A stretch of DNA of 20,000 nucleotides from Balamuthia mandrillaris (GCA_031835245.1 JAVKOQ010000170.1:37501-57500), one strand, 5' to 3'. Shown: positions 9,887 through 19,217, numbered from the stretch's first letter. Translations and numbers: made by a program. Notes: generated by a model not told the origin, from the sequence alone.

Positions 9887-11184
9887 TTATAGGACAGCTT
9901 TCTGGAGAGGATGACCTCCCTTGGCACCACAAGCGACTTCACGAAGAAAACGCTCGGCCAACTTGTGGCCGCTCATGTACGCTCCCTCCACACGGTTGCC
10001 ATTCACCCAATCGCCACAACAACCCAACAGCCCTCTTCTGCCATCAAAGAGAAAGCCTTCCTGTCCGTCCAAAGCAGGATCAGCGCGAGCATAGCGCCAG
10101 CGATGAGCGGATTTGACGGATGGCTCTGGTTCTCTTTGGGTTTGTTCCAAGATGCCAGCGCCACGCATGAGCTCTATGAATGCATGATGGAGCACTTGAG
10201 ACACGCTTTCAGGAGAGTCCTCCATGTGGACTTCTGACCACTCGGGAGAAGCATGCAGGACCCATGTTTCTTCTGCTTCTTCTCCTCCTTGCTCTTTCTT
10301 TCGTTGTGGTTTGCTGCTGTTTCTGCTAATCCATCCCAACGGAGAAGCTTTCACGTTCACAAAGTAGCCATCGTAGATGTTTGAGGAAAGTGACGATATA
10401 GATGAGGAGAAGCCCAGCATTACGGCCCACGTGCCGACCATTCGGACTTGTGATACCACTTCCTTCATCTCAATCGGTGCGTCCTCCAACAAAGGCAACG
10501 CTTGGGGTGAGGGCGTCGAGATGACCACCCCTTCAAAGCAGCCCAACTCATTGCCTTTATCATCCACCAACCGCCATACTCCTCCTTTCTTTCTCTCTTC
10601 TGCCGTTGCTTCCTCCTCCCCTTTCTTTTCTGTTGATGATGATGAATGCGGAAGCCAAGTGACAGAAGCTACCAAGCGATCCAAGCGTATGCGCTCACGG
10701 AGAGGTTCACTGAGCCACCGCGTGAAGCTGCTCATGCCAGGCACGCCCACATATCTGCTTGGTTGAGTGTCCGTATGCTTGGAGAGCACATGATAGGTGT
10801 TGGTATATTCTTCTTCCTTCTCCTCCTGCTCCTCGATGGCAGCAAAGCGGCCATGCCACTCTTGGACAAAACCCGCCTCCATGGCCTGTCGTGTAGCCTC
10901 CACAAAAATAGGGTCTTTGCAAGTAAAGTACTGAGCTCCATGATCAAAGTGGAAGCGCGAACCTGCACAGGTCAAAGTACCAATGGGGCGGTGAGCGAGG
11001 AAGGAAGAAGAAGAGGCCAAGGCCCAGAAAAAGAACCTTCGCCCAAGCGCTTGGTGCTCACCCGCCCACCAGGAGCACGTTTGGCTTTGTCAAAGAGCGT
11101 GACGCGCCAGCCAGCTGCGAGAAGCCTCCTGGCGCAGGCCAAACCAGAAATACCGGCACCCACCACCGCCACTTCTCTCTTCAT
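9887..11184 (-). CDS. Renalase-like FAD/NAD(P)-dependent amine oxidoreductase (2 exons)
   Basis: Exons 11184-11037 and 10962-9887 join through a 74-nt intron (phase 1) to give 407 residues. The N-terminus is a Rossmann FAD-binding fold: VAVVGAGISGLACARRLL with GAGISG at 9-14, acidic FDKA at 31-34, then PGGRVSTKR (38-46), and after the junction FDHGAQYF (55-62). The C-terminus has GDWVNGNRVEGAYMSG (about 366-381), the second flavin-contacting motif. These mark the renalase-like branch of the amine oxidase superfamily, which in animals oxidises faulty dihydro-NAD(P) forms; the substrate here is unknown. Glu-rich and Glu/Lys-rich inserts between the motifs look like loop expansions. The ATG at 11184 is chosen because it directly precedes the fold. 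The donor GTTCTT is non-ideal; an alternative GTGAGC donor breaks the frame. Confidence 0.88.
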
Positions 11185-11271
11185 GCTGCGCAAAAGAAAA
11201 ACTTTACTACGAAAGAGCTACGCAATCAAGCAGGCGACGCTGCCTGCAAGCAAGAAATATGATTCTGACCA

Positions 11272-11344
11272 GCCCCTGTAGCTCAGCTGGTAGAGCGTCA
11301 GACTGAAGATCTGAAGGTCGCTGGTTCAAACCCGGCCGGGGGCA
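11272..11344 (+). tRNA. tRNA-Phe (anticodon GAA), intronless
   Basis: A 73-nt cloverleaf: acceptor GCCCCTG pairs with CGGGGGC plus discriminator A; D arm GCTC/GAGC; anticodon stem TCAGA/TCTGA with loop CTGAAGA giving GAA; T arm GCTGG/CCGGC with loop TTCAAAC. A-box (TAGCTCAGCTGG) and B-box (GGTTCAAACCC) are present, and no CCA is encoded. It lies 87 nt upstream of, and divergent from, the renalase-like gene, and marks the border between the gene-dense half and the repeat block. Confidence 0.97.
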
Positions 11345-11365
11345 AGATCCTCCTCTTTGTCAAAC

Positions 11366-11384
11366 TTTTTATTTCGCTTTTTTT
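11366..11384 (+). terminator. RNA polymerase III terminator of tRNA-Phe
   Basis: A T5 run at 11366-11370 and a T7 run at 11378-11384 lie 21 and 33 nt after the tRNA, as expected for Pol III termination. Confidence 0.8.
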
Positions 11385-11739
11385 CACACCATACACTCCT
11401 ATTATCAGCACCCCCTCTCAAGTCCTCAAAGCCCTTATTAGCAGCCCCTGATCTGCTTAGATAGAGCAAATTCTGCATAGTCCACTCCTTTCTAAGTATT
11501 TGTTCTGTTCTTTTATTAAGTTTGACTCTAACAATAAAAACAAAAAAGATTGAAAGTAAAAAAAAATGAGGATTATATGTATCAACAAAAATTTGTATGG
11601 TTATTATAAACAGTGTAATTTTGGATAAGAATGATAGATGTGTTGCAGCACAACAGAATGAATAAAAAGCAGTTAGAGTTGGAAGTTGTGTACTCCCATA
11701 GCCTGCATCTAACTACTCTGGTGCTTCTCCAATGGCTTT
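11385..11739. other. AT-rich spacer between tRNA and LTR
   Basis: About 355 nt with no recognisable gene or repeat; composition shifts to AT-rich from here on. Confidence 0.6.
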
Positions 11740-11944
11740 TGTCAATGGGGAATAACCCTGCAGATCAAGAAAGGGAGGGCATAATAGCCACTCTGGGTTT
11801 ATTCACAAGAAAAGGGGTGTGGACCAAAGTGTGTACTTTGAATGTGTCACAAGGAAAAGGGGAAAATAAAAAGGGGTGAGAAAACTTGGGGTATCCAAGG
11901 AAAGTGTTGACAGGAAGTCATAAATAATTATTGGTTTTCCAACA
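11740..11944 (-). repeat. LTR copy 1 (chromovirus, downstream LTR)
   Basis: 205 nt, starting TGTTGGAAAACCAA and ending in ...CCATTGACA in element orientation, so it has TG...CA ends. It matches two other copies in the window, at 15,909 (same orientation) and 16,842 (opposite). Confidence 0.9.
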
Positions 11945-12227
11945 TCACTGCCTTCCCAAAGAGAACTAACGCTGTTTGTGATGTTTCTTGGTCTTGGGGT
12001 ACTTCTTCTCCCAGTAGGTGGTGATGGGTTGATGAGAGCTGAAGTCCTTGGCTGCAACCCAGGAGTTATCCAAGTTGAAGTATCCTTTTCACTTCATGAG
12101 ATAGTAGCGATCAGAAGGTGGGCCATCATGGTCAAGGACCTTTTCAACTTCAAAGTGCTTGTCTTTAAAAGGAGTGTTGGGATCAACAAGCTAGAGAGCA
12201 CTTGGAGGAACCTTGTCAGGGAGTATA

Positions 12228-13100
12228 TCACCTGTGATGTCTTGATGGATGTAGGCTCTGTTGTTGGTGAAGTGGTGGATGATTGAAGGGGCCAAGATAC
12301 TTAGGATCAGTTTTGGAGTTTGCTGACGAGTTTTTCAGCATTACCTTATTACCAGGAAAATAATGGGTAATTTTGTTGTTGGTGTTGAAATACTTTTCTA
12401 TGTTGGTGGAGTATTTGGTAACCTTTTCATAGATGGAGGTGTAGACGATTTGCAGCATTACCTTGGTAAGAGAGGTGATCTCATGAGGAGTTTTAAGCTT
12501 GGATATGCTTTCAAAGTAATTGTCTGGGTAGGAAAGAGGCCTGCTGAAGAAGAGCTTGAAGGGTTTGGAGTCTGGTGATAGGATATATGCTGATTCAGGG
12601 CGAATTGAGCAATGGGAAGTAATGTGGACCAGTGTTCAAGGTCGCCTTTAAGGGATTTTAGGAGCATGGATTTGGTGAGCTTAACATGGCTTTCTACAGC
12701 TCTGTTGGCTCGTAGGTAATACAAAGAGATGAACTGGTGGTCAAAACCTGCCTGGTCACGTACTGCAGACATGATTTTGTTGATAAATTCAGTGCCATTG
12801 TCAGACTGGATGACTTTGGGGAAGCCAAGTTTGCAGATGATCTTGACAAACTCATGGGAGACTTCTTCCACGGATTTGTCCTTGAGAGGACGGAGAATCA
12901 TAAAACGTGTGTTGATGTCTGTGATGATGGAGATGTATTGATAGCCCATGAAGTCTGTTTGCAAGGGGCCAGTAAGGTTGATGGCGATATGCTCAAAAGG
13001 AAAGGTAGCATGTATCGACTTGAGAGGGTGGAAGCCAAGCTGTGTGACGTTGAAGCGAAGGCATTCCTTGCAATGGCATACTGCGTTGTGGCAGTCATTG
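12228..13100 (-). pseudogene. Integrase remnant with GPY/F-type and chromodomain-like end
   Basis: A Ty3/gypsy integrase: Cys-containing zinc-binding residues, then HIAINLTGPLQTDF, SDNGTEF and NRAVESHVK matching the D, D and E regions of the DDE core, and further on YFPGNKVMLKN with KYLGPF as in the GPY/F module. Beyond it (about 11,985-12,165) a short stretch with EVEKVLDHDG, KGY and NSW resembles the chromodomain carried by chromoviruses, which is known to bind histone marks. The remnant is broken. Confidence 0.85.
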
Positions 13101-13128
13101 TGGATGTTGGGCCAGAACTAACCTACAA

Positions 13129-13990
13129 TCATGAAAGGGAGTCCTCTAAGATATGATGAATGCCAGGCCGATGGAAAACCTTGAAGTCATAGTGAAGAAT
13201 CGCAAGAGAGCATGCTATTGAGGTCTTTTGCATTGAAAAGATGCACAAGAGGTCTGTGGTCAGTATAAAGTAAGAAACATTGGCTGATGAGGTAGTAGTG
13301 GAATCTGCAAAGTGCGAAGATAATAGTAAGCAGCTCTCATTTGATGGAAGGATAATTGAGTTGAGCGGGGTTAAGAGCCTTGCTGGTGAAGCAGATGTGG
13401 GTATGATTGCTGTTATCATCTTCCTGGTAAAGTACAGCACCAACACCATGCTGAGCCTGTTGGACCTACAGCAAGACATCCTGTTGGTGCCAACATGAAA
13501 GGGTTTGTCCCAATCTGGTGTGCTTAGGATAGTTGGACTGGAGATGACATGCTTGAAAGTGTCAAGTGCTTGTTGACAGTCATCATTCCAATAAGGCCGG
13601 ATATCAGGGACGTTCTGGAGAGGCTCAAGGGGTGCTGTGATCTCTGCGTAGCGAGGGATGTAGTCCTGAAGGAAGTTGGTGAAACCTAGGATACTCTGTA
13701 TCTGTTTGCCTGTGGTGGGAGTAGGTAGAGTAGAAAAGGTGGAGATTTTCTCTAGGTCAGGTAGGCGGCCATCTCTTGATACAATATGACCAAGGAGTCG
13801 CACTCAGGTATATCCAAACTGGCATTTCTCAAGGCGAAGGCGGAGGCCTGCAACAGTGAGGGCATTGATGACCTTGATGATGTCACTGATGTGCTGTTCT
13901 AGCGAATGCTCACCTTGAAGAGGCATAATGAAGAAGTGGTAAAACAACTTGTGAGAACCACAGTTGATGTGGAAATGTGTCGCACAGTGG
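13129..13990 (-). pseudogene. Reverse transcriptase / RNase H remnant
   Basis: Contains LRLRLEKCQFGY, LLGHIVSRDG and ILGFTNFLQDYIPRYAEIT followed by APLEPLQN, all typical of the RT thumb-to-RNase H stretch of Ty3/gypsy pol. It leads towards the integrase. The remnant is broken and incomplete. Confidence 0.85.
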
Positions 13991-14015
13991 GTAATGCGGG
14001 TGGTGGACCTGTAAC

Positions 14016-14622
14016 CTAATGTGTCTGCGCTTGGCTGGTGTTGAGTGCTACAGGCTGGTGGGGTTTACACTGATGACCAGGATGCCAGGGTGCTGAGCAC
14101 TTATGGCAGGTGTGTTTGTTGGAGGACAGAGGATGTCCTGATGATGAGGAAGAAGATGAGGAGGACCCATTGTTGTTGCCATTGTGGTGTTGGCTGGTGT
14201 TGACTTTGCTAGGCATCTGGGTGCCATCTTTCATCCATTTAATCCGTTTAAGGGGATAACTATATTGTTTTCTACCCAGTGGGAAGTGATCTTGGACCCT
14301 TGTGTGTATTTTGCGAGGGCCATGTTCCACATGCTGGGATGAAGGTTGACAATCTGAAGGTTGTTCTCCAGTTGTTGAAGAAAGGGTTCCGGGTCGCTGT
14401 CATGTTCAGGGTTGTAAGCAGGTAGATCAGTCAGAATCTTGGAAGAAAATGAAAAAGAGTTCAGAGAGGTAGGTTGTGTGGAAGGGGAGAATAACAGGCG
14501 CTCTATGAAAAGTGTGTCAGCTGCATGGTAGGGTGTGTTCACTACATAGGGTGGGCTGTTGAAGAAGAGGCTCTCTTTGCCTTCTTTGACCTTCTCAGGT
14601 GTGTGGTTGTTGTTGGCCTATG
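14016..14622 (-). pseudogene. Gag remnant with CCHC zinc knuckle
   Basis: An N-terminal part with LPAYNPEHDSDPEPFLQQLE resembles the capsid-like gag region of chromoviruses; a Ser- and Asn-rich linker follows, then CHKCSAPWHPGHQC (spacing C-X2-C-X4-H-X4-C), the nucleocapsid zinc knuckle. It is broken; the upstream limit is set by where similarity to gag stops being visible. Confidence 0.7.
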
Positions 14623-15207
14623 ACTACCTAGTTGAGCAGAGCAATGCATCCAGGAACTGGATCATGCTCTCCAGCAAGCAGAGCAAAGAGACCCACAATA
14701 CTTCTCAAAACGGCTTGACAGCCTTGAGCATCAAACTTCCAACATCTCCTACCTCATAGAAGCTGTTGATGTCCTCCTTAAGCACACCAACAAGTCCATC
14801 TTTGAGCGCTACAAGACAATTGTCACAAACACCATCATATTGCAGACAAGCAGTTTGACACCCTTACCTGCATCATTAACAAAATCACAGACCGCCTTGA
14901 GCATATCATTGACCATCTGGTGTTTGCCCAGAGATTTGAGGAGCTCATCTCATATGACCTTGAGGTTTAGAATTGAGGCTTGCTCTTTTTTGATTTAAAC
15001 CCAAATGCACATATGTGTACAAATCTGACAGACTATCATAAAACAACTGCAAAAATGTGTACCAACTGGATAAAGCCCACCCTGGTTACTTTTTCCTCTT
15101 CCACTATCGCAGCCTTGCAAGCTGTCAACAAAGCTGTATCATCTGCATTTGAGACAACAGTTCCCAAGAAAGCTAACACACTAAAAGGCAATCCTTTTGG
15201 AGTGTGA
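14560..15207 (+). pseudogene. Possible broken helical ORF, unrecognised
   Basis: The + strand has protein-like open stretches in more than one frame: LDHALQQAEQRDPQYFSKRL with SLEHQTSNISYLIEAVDVLL (about 14,640-14,850), then TCIINKITDRLEHIIDHLVF (about 14,870-14,970), then a third at 14,980-15,207 with IAALQAVNKAVSSAF. The first two are amphipathic and helical. The left end overlaps the gag remnant on the other strand. It may be a decayed gene or part of a second mobile element; I do not recognise the family. Confidence 0.35.
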
Positions 15208-15713
15208 GTGTGTGAATCTCCGTATTATATGCTTTGGTTAAAGGACGTTAAACATCAACTTTGCTATTATTGTATACTAGTGCAGAATGTCTGTAGATAG
15301 TTGAGCTCCAGCACTATTACTACTGCCATACTGTGTATTGGTCTTGTAAATTTCCCTTATTAGTTTAACAACAGATTTTAACGTTAAAAAGAATGGTAGT
15401 GGCAGTACCAGGTGGGATGCCAACCCATGTGCTTTCTTTTTTTGAGTGCGATGTTGTTGAAGATACTTCATTGTTATAAACACTTTGTCTCAATCAAACT
15501 CATGAGCTGCACACTCAGTATGTGCTCTATTGTTCCATGCTGCAAGCTTTTTAACAAAATGGTTAATATATTTACACTCACCTCTTTCAATAGAGTCTTA
15601 CCTTTTCTAACATGGGTAAGGAAGGTAACAAGCCATTTTGGTTCAATGGAATGATTTTTGCTAACCACACCATTTGCCCTTTTTCATGCTCAATTAATAT
15701 GGTGCAACAGGTA
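15208..15713. other. AT-rich stretch without recognised features
   Basis: About 500 nt. Short open frames occur on both strands, but none has recognisable motifs or splice context. No RNA gene was seen. Confidence 0.5.
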
Positions 15714-15715
15714 TT

Positions 15716-16140
15716 GAAGGAAAGGAAATGTGCATGTATGCGCAAAGCAAAAGAAAGGAAGTACACACACATGCATAAATCGAAAGATAGGAAGTGCACT
15801 CACATGTGCAAATTGAAAGAAAGGAAATGCAAGTAAGGAAATGTACATGCATACACAAATCAAAAGAAAGGAAGTGCACATGCATGCACAAATCAAAGGA
15901 GAGGAAGTTGTTGATGGGGAATAACCCTGCGGATCAAGAAAGGGACGGCACGTAAGCGACTCTGGGTTTATTCACAAGAAAAGGGGTGTGGACCAAAGTG
16001 TATGCTTTGAATGTGTCGTGAGGAAAAGGGGAAAATAAAAAGGGCGAGAAAATTTGGAGGTATCGGGGAGAGTGTTGACAAGAAGTATGGAAGGGGAGAG
16101 AGTACACATGTATACACAAATCAAAAGAAAGAAAAGTGTA
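15716..16140 (+). repeat. 33-nt minisatellite, about 7 units, interrupted by an LTR
   Basis: Degenerate units near AAAAGAAAGGAAGTGCACAT plus GCATGCACAAATC repeat every 33 nt from about 15,716 to 15,908, with one unit carrying a short extra piece. The same unit resumes at about 16,103-16,140 after the LTR copy. Because 33 is a multiple of three, the array gives an 11-residue repeat in open frames on both strands, which are artefacts. Confidence 0.85.
15909..16092 (-). repeat. LTR copy 2, incomplete, inserted in the minisatellite
   Basis: Matches LTR copy 1 in the same orientation from its TG-type end (TGTTGATGGGG on +) through the GTGTTGACAAGAAGT segment, but is incomplete. No element coding sequence adjoins it. 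Minisatellite units lie on both sides, so it is an insertion into the array rather than the missing upstream LTR of the element at 11,740. Confidence 0.85.
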
Positions 16141-16287
16141 AGGACAACTTTGCATCTGCACTGGTCCAAAAAATGCATAGAAAATGATAAAATAGGAAGT
16201 GAACATAAAAATTTACAAACCTTTCATTGTAATGGTTTGCAGCTCTACCATCTCCATTTTTTTCACAAATCTTTCACTCAATGCTGA

Positions 16288-16536
16288 CTATTGAAGTTGT
16301 GCAAGCTCATCATGCACACTGCTATCCTCATAGTATGGCTGGACTTCTTTCATAGAGCCTTGACACAATATCCACTGGCAATCCTTTGGAGCATCCTCTT
16401 TTTCCTTCTCCTTGTTGGTCACATTGTCATAGAACACTTGCAGATCTGCCTTGTTAGCTCTCTTGTCAAAAGAAATGACTTGTTGTAAAAGCTTTTCTTT
16501 TAACTTAGCAATGGTAAGGTGTATAGACTGGGCCAT
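16288..16536 (-). CDS. Small unrecognised ORF, 82 residues
   Basis: An ATG-started frame beginning MAQSIHLTIAKLKEKLLQQV, with charged helical composition (FDKRANKADLQVFYDNVTNKEKEKED), in AT-rich surroundings where random ORFs of this quality are uncommon. After its stop the same frame stays open for 25 more codons (SALSERFVKKMEMVELQ), so it may be a slightly decayed gene or the last exon of one. No family recognised. It is transcribed away from the inverted LTR at 16,842. Real-gene status is uncertain. Confidence 0.35.
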   Translation of the reverse strand: MAQSIHLTIAKLKEKLLQQVISFDKRANKADLQVFYDNVTNKEKEKEDAPKDCQWILCQGSMKEVQPYYEDSSVHDELAQLQ

Positions 16537-16841
16537 GTTGTTGATAAAGAAATCGCAAAAGTGCAGTATTAAAAAAAAAAGGGAAGCATAAAGGTGTGTG
16601 TAGTATTAAAAAAAAACTGCAACTAAATTTAACAATAAAAACTGTTTAGAACTATTTTAGTTTAGTTTTAGTTTTTTGATCTTTTTGAACTGTGTGAACA
16701 CCATTCTCACAGTTTTTTCACCATTTTTCAACATTATTGTCATTCTTTTTTTGCATTATAATTTTCTTTATTACTTTCAATTTTCTTTATGGCTCACAAT
16801 ACTTCATCAAGTTTGTGATAGATGATCATTTGCTTTGCTTT
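16537..16841. other. AT-rich gap before inverted LTR
   Basis: About 300 nt with two short direct repeats of AGTATTAAAAAAAAA (near 16,567 and 16,604) and homopolymer-like A and T tracts; no gene seen. Confidence 0.5.
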
Positions 16842-17046
16842 TGTTGGAAAACCAACGATTCATTATGACTTCCTGTCAACACTTTCCTTGAATACACCAA
16901 GTTTTCTCGCTCTTTTTTATTTTCCCCTTTTCCTTGCAACACATTCAAAGCACACACTTTGGTCCACACCCCTTTTCTTGTGAATAAACCCAGATTGGCT
17001 TACGTGCCATCCCTTTCTTGATCTATAGGGTTATTCCCCATCAATA
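16842..17046 (+). repeat. LTR copy 3, inverted relative to copies 1 and 2
   Basis: 205 nt starting TGTTGGAAAACCAA on the + strand and ending near CCCCATCAATA. By eye roughly one base in eight or nine differs from copy 1, mostly C/T and G/A changes. No pol sequence adjoins it, so it appears to be a solo LTR. The flanking 5-mers (GCTTT and CTAAA) do not match, so a target-site duplication is not visible. Confidence 0.88.
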
Positions 17047-18366
17047 CTAAAGCGGCTCAATGCTTTGATCTGTTATTAAAAGTTTCAAACCACCAATCAA
17101 AAATCAAAACAAAGGCTTAAACTTACCATAAAAAGGCCTTTCTGTTGTCTTTTTCTCTGTCTCATCGCTAGTTGAGATCTTTTATGTTGACAAAAATTCA
17201 TTGCTCTGCTTTACCATCAACACTGTAAGGCTTTTCACATATTGCATAGGATTAGCAAAAACAAGCTCCAATGATGTATTTTGCTTTGAAGAGGTGGTTG
17301 TTGAGCAGTTGTTCATGGCAATACAGGTCAACATCAAAAAAGCAGAACATATCTCCTGTCAAAAGCATGGCTTATTAGCTTTTTTAATTCTATTAGAGAG
17401 TATATACTCAATGATGACACCATCTACATGTCTGTTTTTCTTACTTGAGAGGCCATTTATGAAGACAGGACTGCAGTGTTAAAAACAGGACATTTGATTT
17501 CTTACTTTGGTTTTTCTGTGCTTCTTAAACAGATTTTGCCAATGTTCATTTTCCTAAGGTAGGTTTTACTCAGTACTATTACCATTATCTTCTTTTTTTT
17601 TGTTATGACTGTAATTTAAATCCTTTCTTCACCATTCATCAAATAAATTACTCGCCTTGGCAAGTGTGATAGTGTTGTAAACTAATCTTATTCTTTAAAG
17701 CATGCAAAATGAATACAGATTGAAGGTAGCTATCATTACAATGGACTCAATATTTACAATTTATTAAACATCATAAAGAAGACTACTATGCTTGTTATAC
17801 AGAAGCCTAAGCCTCCTTAGTATCAATTATGTCCCTAATACTTGATTACATAGAGGCCATTCTACTTCTTTATCTTCATATACCCCCCCAAAGCTTGGAA
17901 CAACTAAAAGCAACTTGGAATCATCAACCATTCAATACACAAATGATATTTATAGCACTACTTCAAAACATTTTCTGATGATGCCAACGTGATTATATCT
18001 CATCTTTTTCATTATTTTACAACCATACTTCCTCAACTTCCATACTATCCTTCAACTCTTTATCTTCAAGAAGATAATTGCTAACATGAAAACAAAAACA
18101 GATTCCTTTTTGCTTTTTGTGTATGGTTATTACATATGAACCTGATCCAGCATATCAAGCTCTCTTACCTTCCTCCTGGCCATACACATGAAGACATTGG
18201 CCAAATATTTTCAACAATGTGCAAAGCACTTCTAAAACACAATATCAAAAGCTTACAAGATTTTCCACCTTTGTACATAATACCTATGTAATCACAGAGT
18301 TTCATCCAAATCTTCAACCAATGGAATTAATTTGGGATTTCAAATCTTGGCTTCAACCATTTATGT
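17047..18366. other. AT-rich region with weak coding-like traces
   Basis: Mostly unassigned. On the - strand a short possible exon (MRQRKRQQKGLFM, near 17,123-17,161) precedes a strong donor GTAAGT, with an acceptor-like AATAACAG near 17,073. On the + strand 17,201-17,482 is open (93 residues, starting MLCFTINTVRLF) but has no recognised motif. The rest, 17,483-18,366, shows nothing I can name. Confidence 0.4.
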
Positions 18367-18527
18367 TATGTATTAAAAAATAGGAAAGAATGTTTTTGAC
18401 TAGTTAAAAAGAAATTCACAAAAAGCGATTATAGGTAAAGTGTTGATATAAAGAAAAATTAAAAAGGAAGTACTGAATTGATAATGTTAAATTTTTATCA
18501 ACATTCTTTCCTATTTTTTAATACATA
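18367..18527. mobile_element. MITE-like element with perfect 28-nt inverted repeats
   Basis: Bases 18,367-18,394 are the exact reverse complement of 18,500-18,527. Taking TA as the target duplication on each side, the terminal repeats are 26 nt starting TGTATTAAAAAATAGG and the element is 157 nt. The interior is AT-rich, non-coding, and holds a nested imperfect inverted repeat (TGTTGATA...AAAAATT against AATTTTTATCAACA). TA flanks, small size and lack of coding fit a non-autonomous Tc1/mariner-type element; the family is inferred. Confidence 0.65.
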
Positions 18528-19050
18528 GCTTTTGATTGGTTTTTTTTATTTATTTATCGTATTTCATGTTTTGTTTCTGTTCCTCTTTTCTTTTTCTTTT
18601 TCTTTTGGAACACACATACTACTATGACACTTTGTTTTAATTCAAAGTCTTTTATCACAACCCAGCCTTGAGTCATATAAAGTCCTTTCTTGTAGATGAC
18701 ATACAGTAAAGAGAAATGATAAAAGTAAAAAATCAATAAAAACCAAAAATACAAAATACACAAGGATAGCATCAAAGATCTCTGGAAGAAGAACTATTGT
18801 GATAACTTTGCCATATCAAAAACACCAAAAGGTCCAACAAAAGGGTAGTTGATGTGTCACTATCAATTGAGTTAATTGAGAGGTGTCATTGGTATTACAA
18901 CCTATGAGGTTGATCCCATCCAGCCTGCAATAGAAAGCCAAAAGACTTCTAACTGAAACATGTATTATGTACAAATTACGAGGAGTCTAAATTGAAAATT
19001 CAACATGGACAAACTGGCGGCAAAATATTGCACTTCTGTTCGTTTAAGCG
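18528..19050. other. AT-rich stretch without recognised features
   Basis: About 520 nt; one 73-codon - strand open frame (18,554-18,775) has no motif support. Composition begins to change toward GC-rich after about 19,010. Confidence 0.5.
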
Positions 19051-19060
19051 CAAGTGTTAG

Positions 19061-19088
19061 TTGGCACAAAATGAGGTTGGCACAAAAT
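19061..19088 (+). repeat. Short tandem direct repeat (TTGGCACAAAAT)
   Basis: TTGGCACAAAAT occurs at 19,061-19,072 and again at 19,077-19,088, a 16-nt spacing, just at the change from AT-rich to GC-richer sequence. Confidence 0.85.
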
Positions 19089-19217
19089 AGGGGGTGAAGA
19101 GAAAAAATCGCTTTTCAAAGCACAGGAGCGAAGGGAGGATGCAGACTGAAGTAGCAGGTTCAAGCGCGGCTCCGGCCGCAACTGGCCTGCAAAAAGTCGA
19201 TCCAAACGGACATCCAG

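Larger units (their letters stand above)
11740..14622 (-). mobile_element. Ty3/gypsy chromovirus fossil, broken
   Basis: A retroelement relic in - orientation. Its downstream LTR is 11,740-11,944, with a purine-rich tract next to the LTR as expected for a polypurine primer. Inward from there the parts are: a chromodomain-like end (about 11,985-12,165), integrase (about 12,230-13,100), reverse transcriptase/RNase H (about 13,130-13,990) and gag with a zinc knuckle (about 14,016-14,622). The order gag, RT-RNase H, integrase, chromodomain is that of chromoviruses. A protease and the front part of RT were not recognised, and no matching upstream LTR with a primer-binding site was found. It is broken, with several breaks across the pol part, and shorter than intact relatives, so it cannot be autonomous. 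Moderately old, judged by divergence between LTR copies. Confidence 0.85.

Noticed and set aside
11182-11193. Upstream TTG start for the renalase-like protein
   Set aside because: A TTG start is not expected here; the ATG at 11,184 lies directly before the Rossmann fold.
10646-11281. 211-codon ORF on the + strand
   Set aside because: It is a shadow of the renalase-like gene, which has clear flavin-binding motifs on the - strand, and it runs into the tRNA.
15690-15896. Cys/Phe-rich ORFs on the - strand
   Set aside because: An 11-residue periodic translation of the 33-nt minisatellite, open in several frames at once.
15909-16092. LTR copy 2 as the upstream LTR of the chromovirus relic
   Set aside because: It is in the right orientation, but it is bordered by minisatellite rather than a primer-binding site and gag leader, so an independent insertion fits better.
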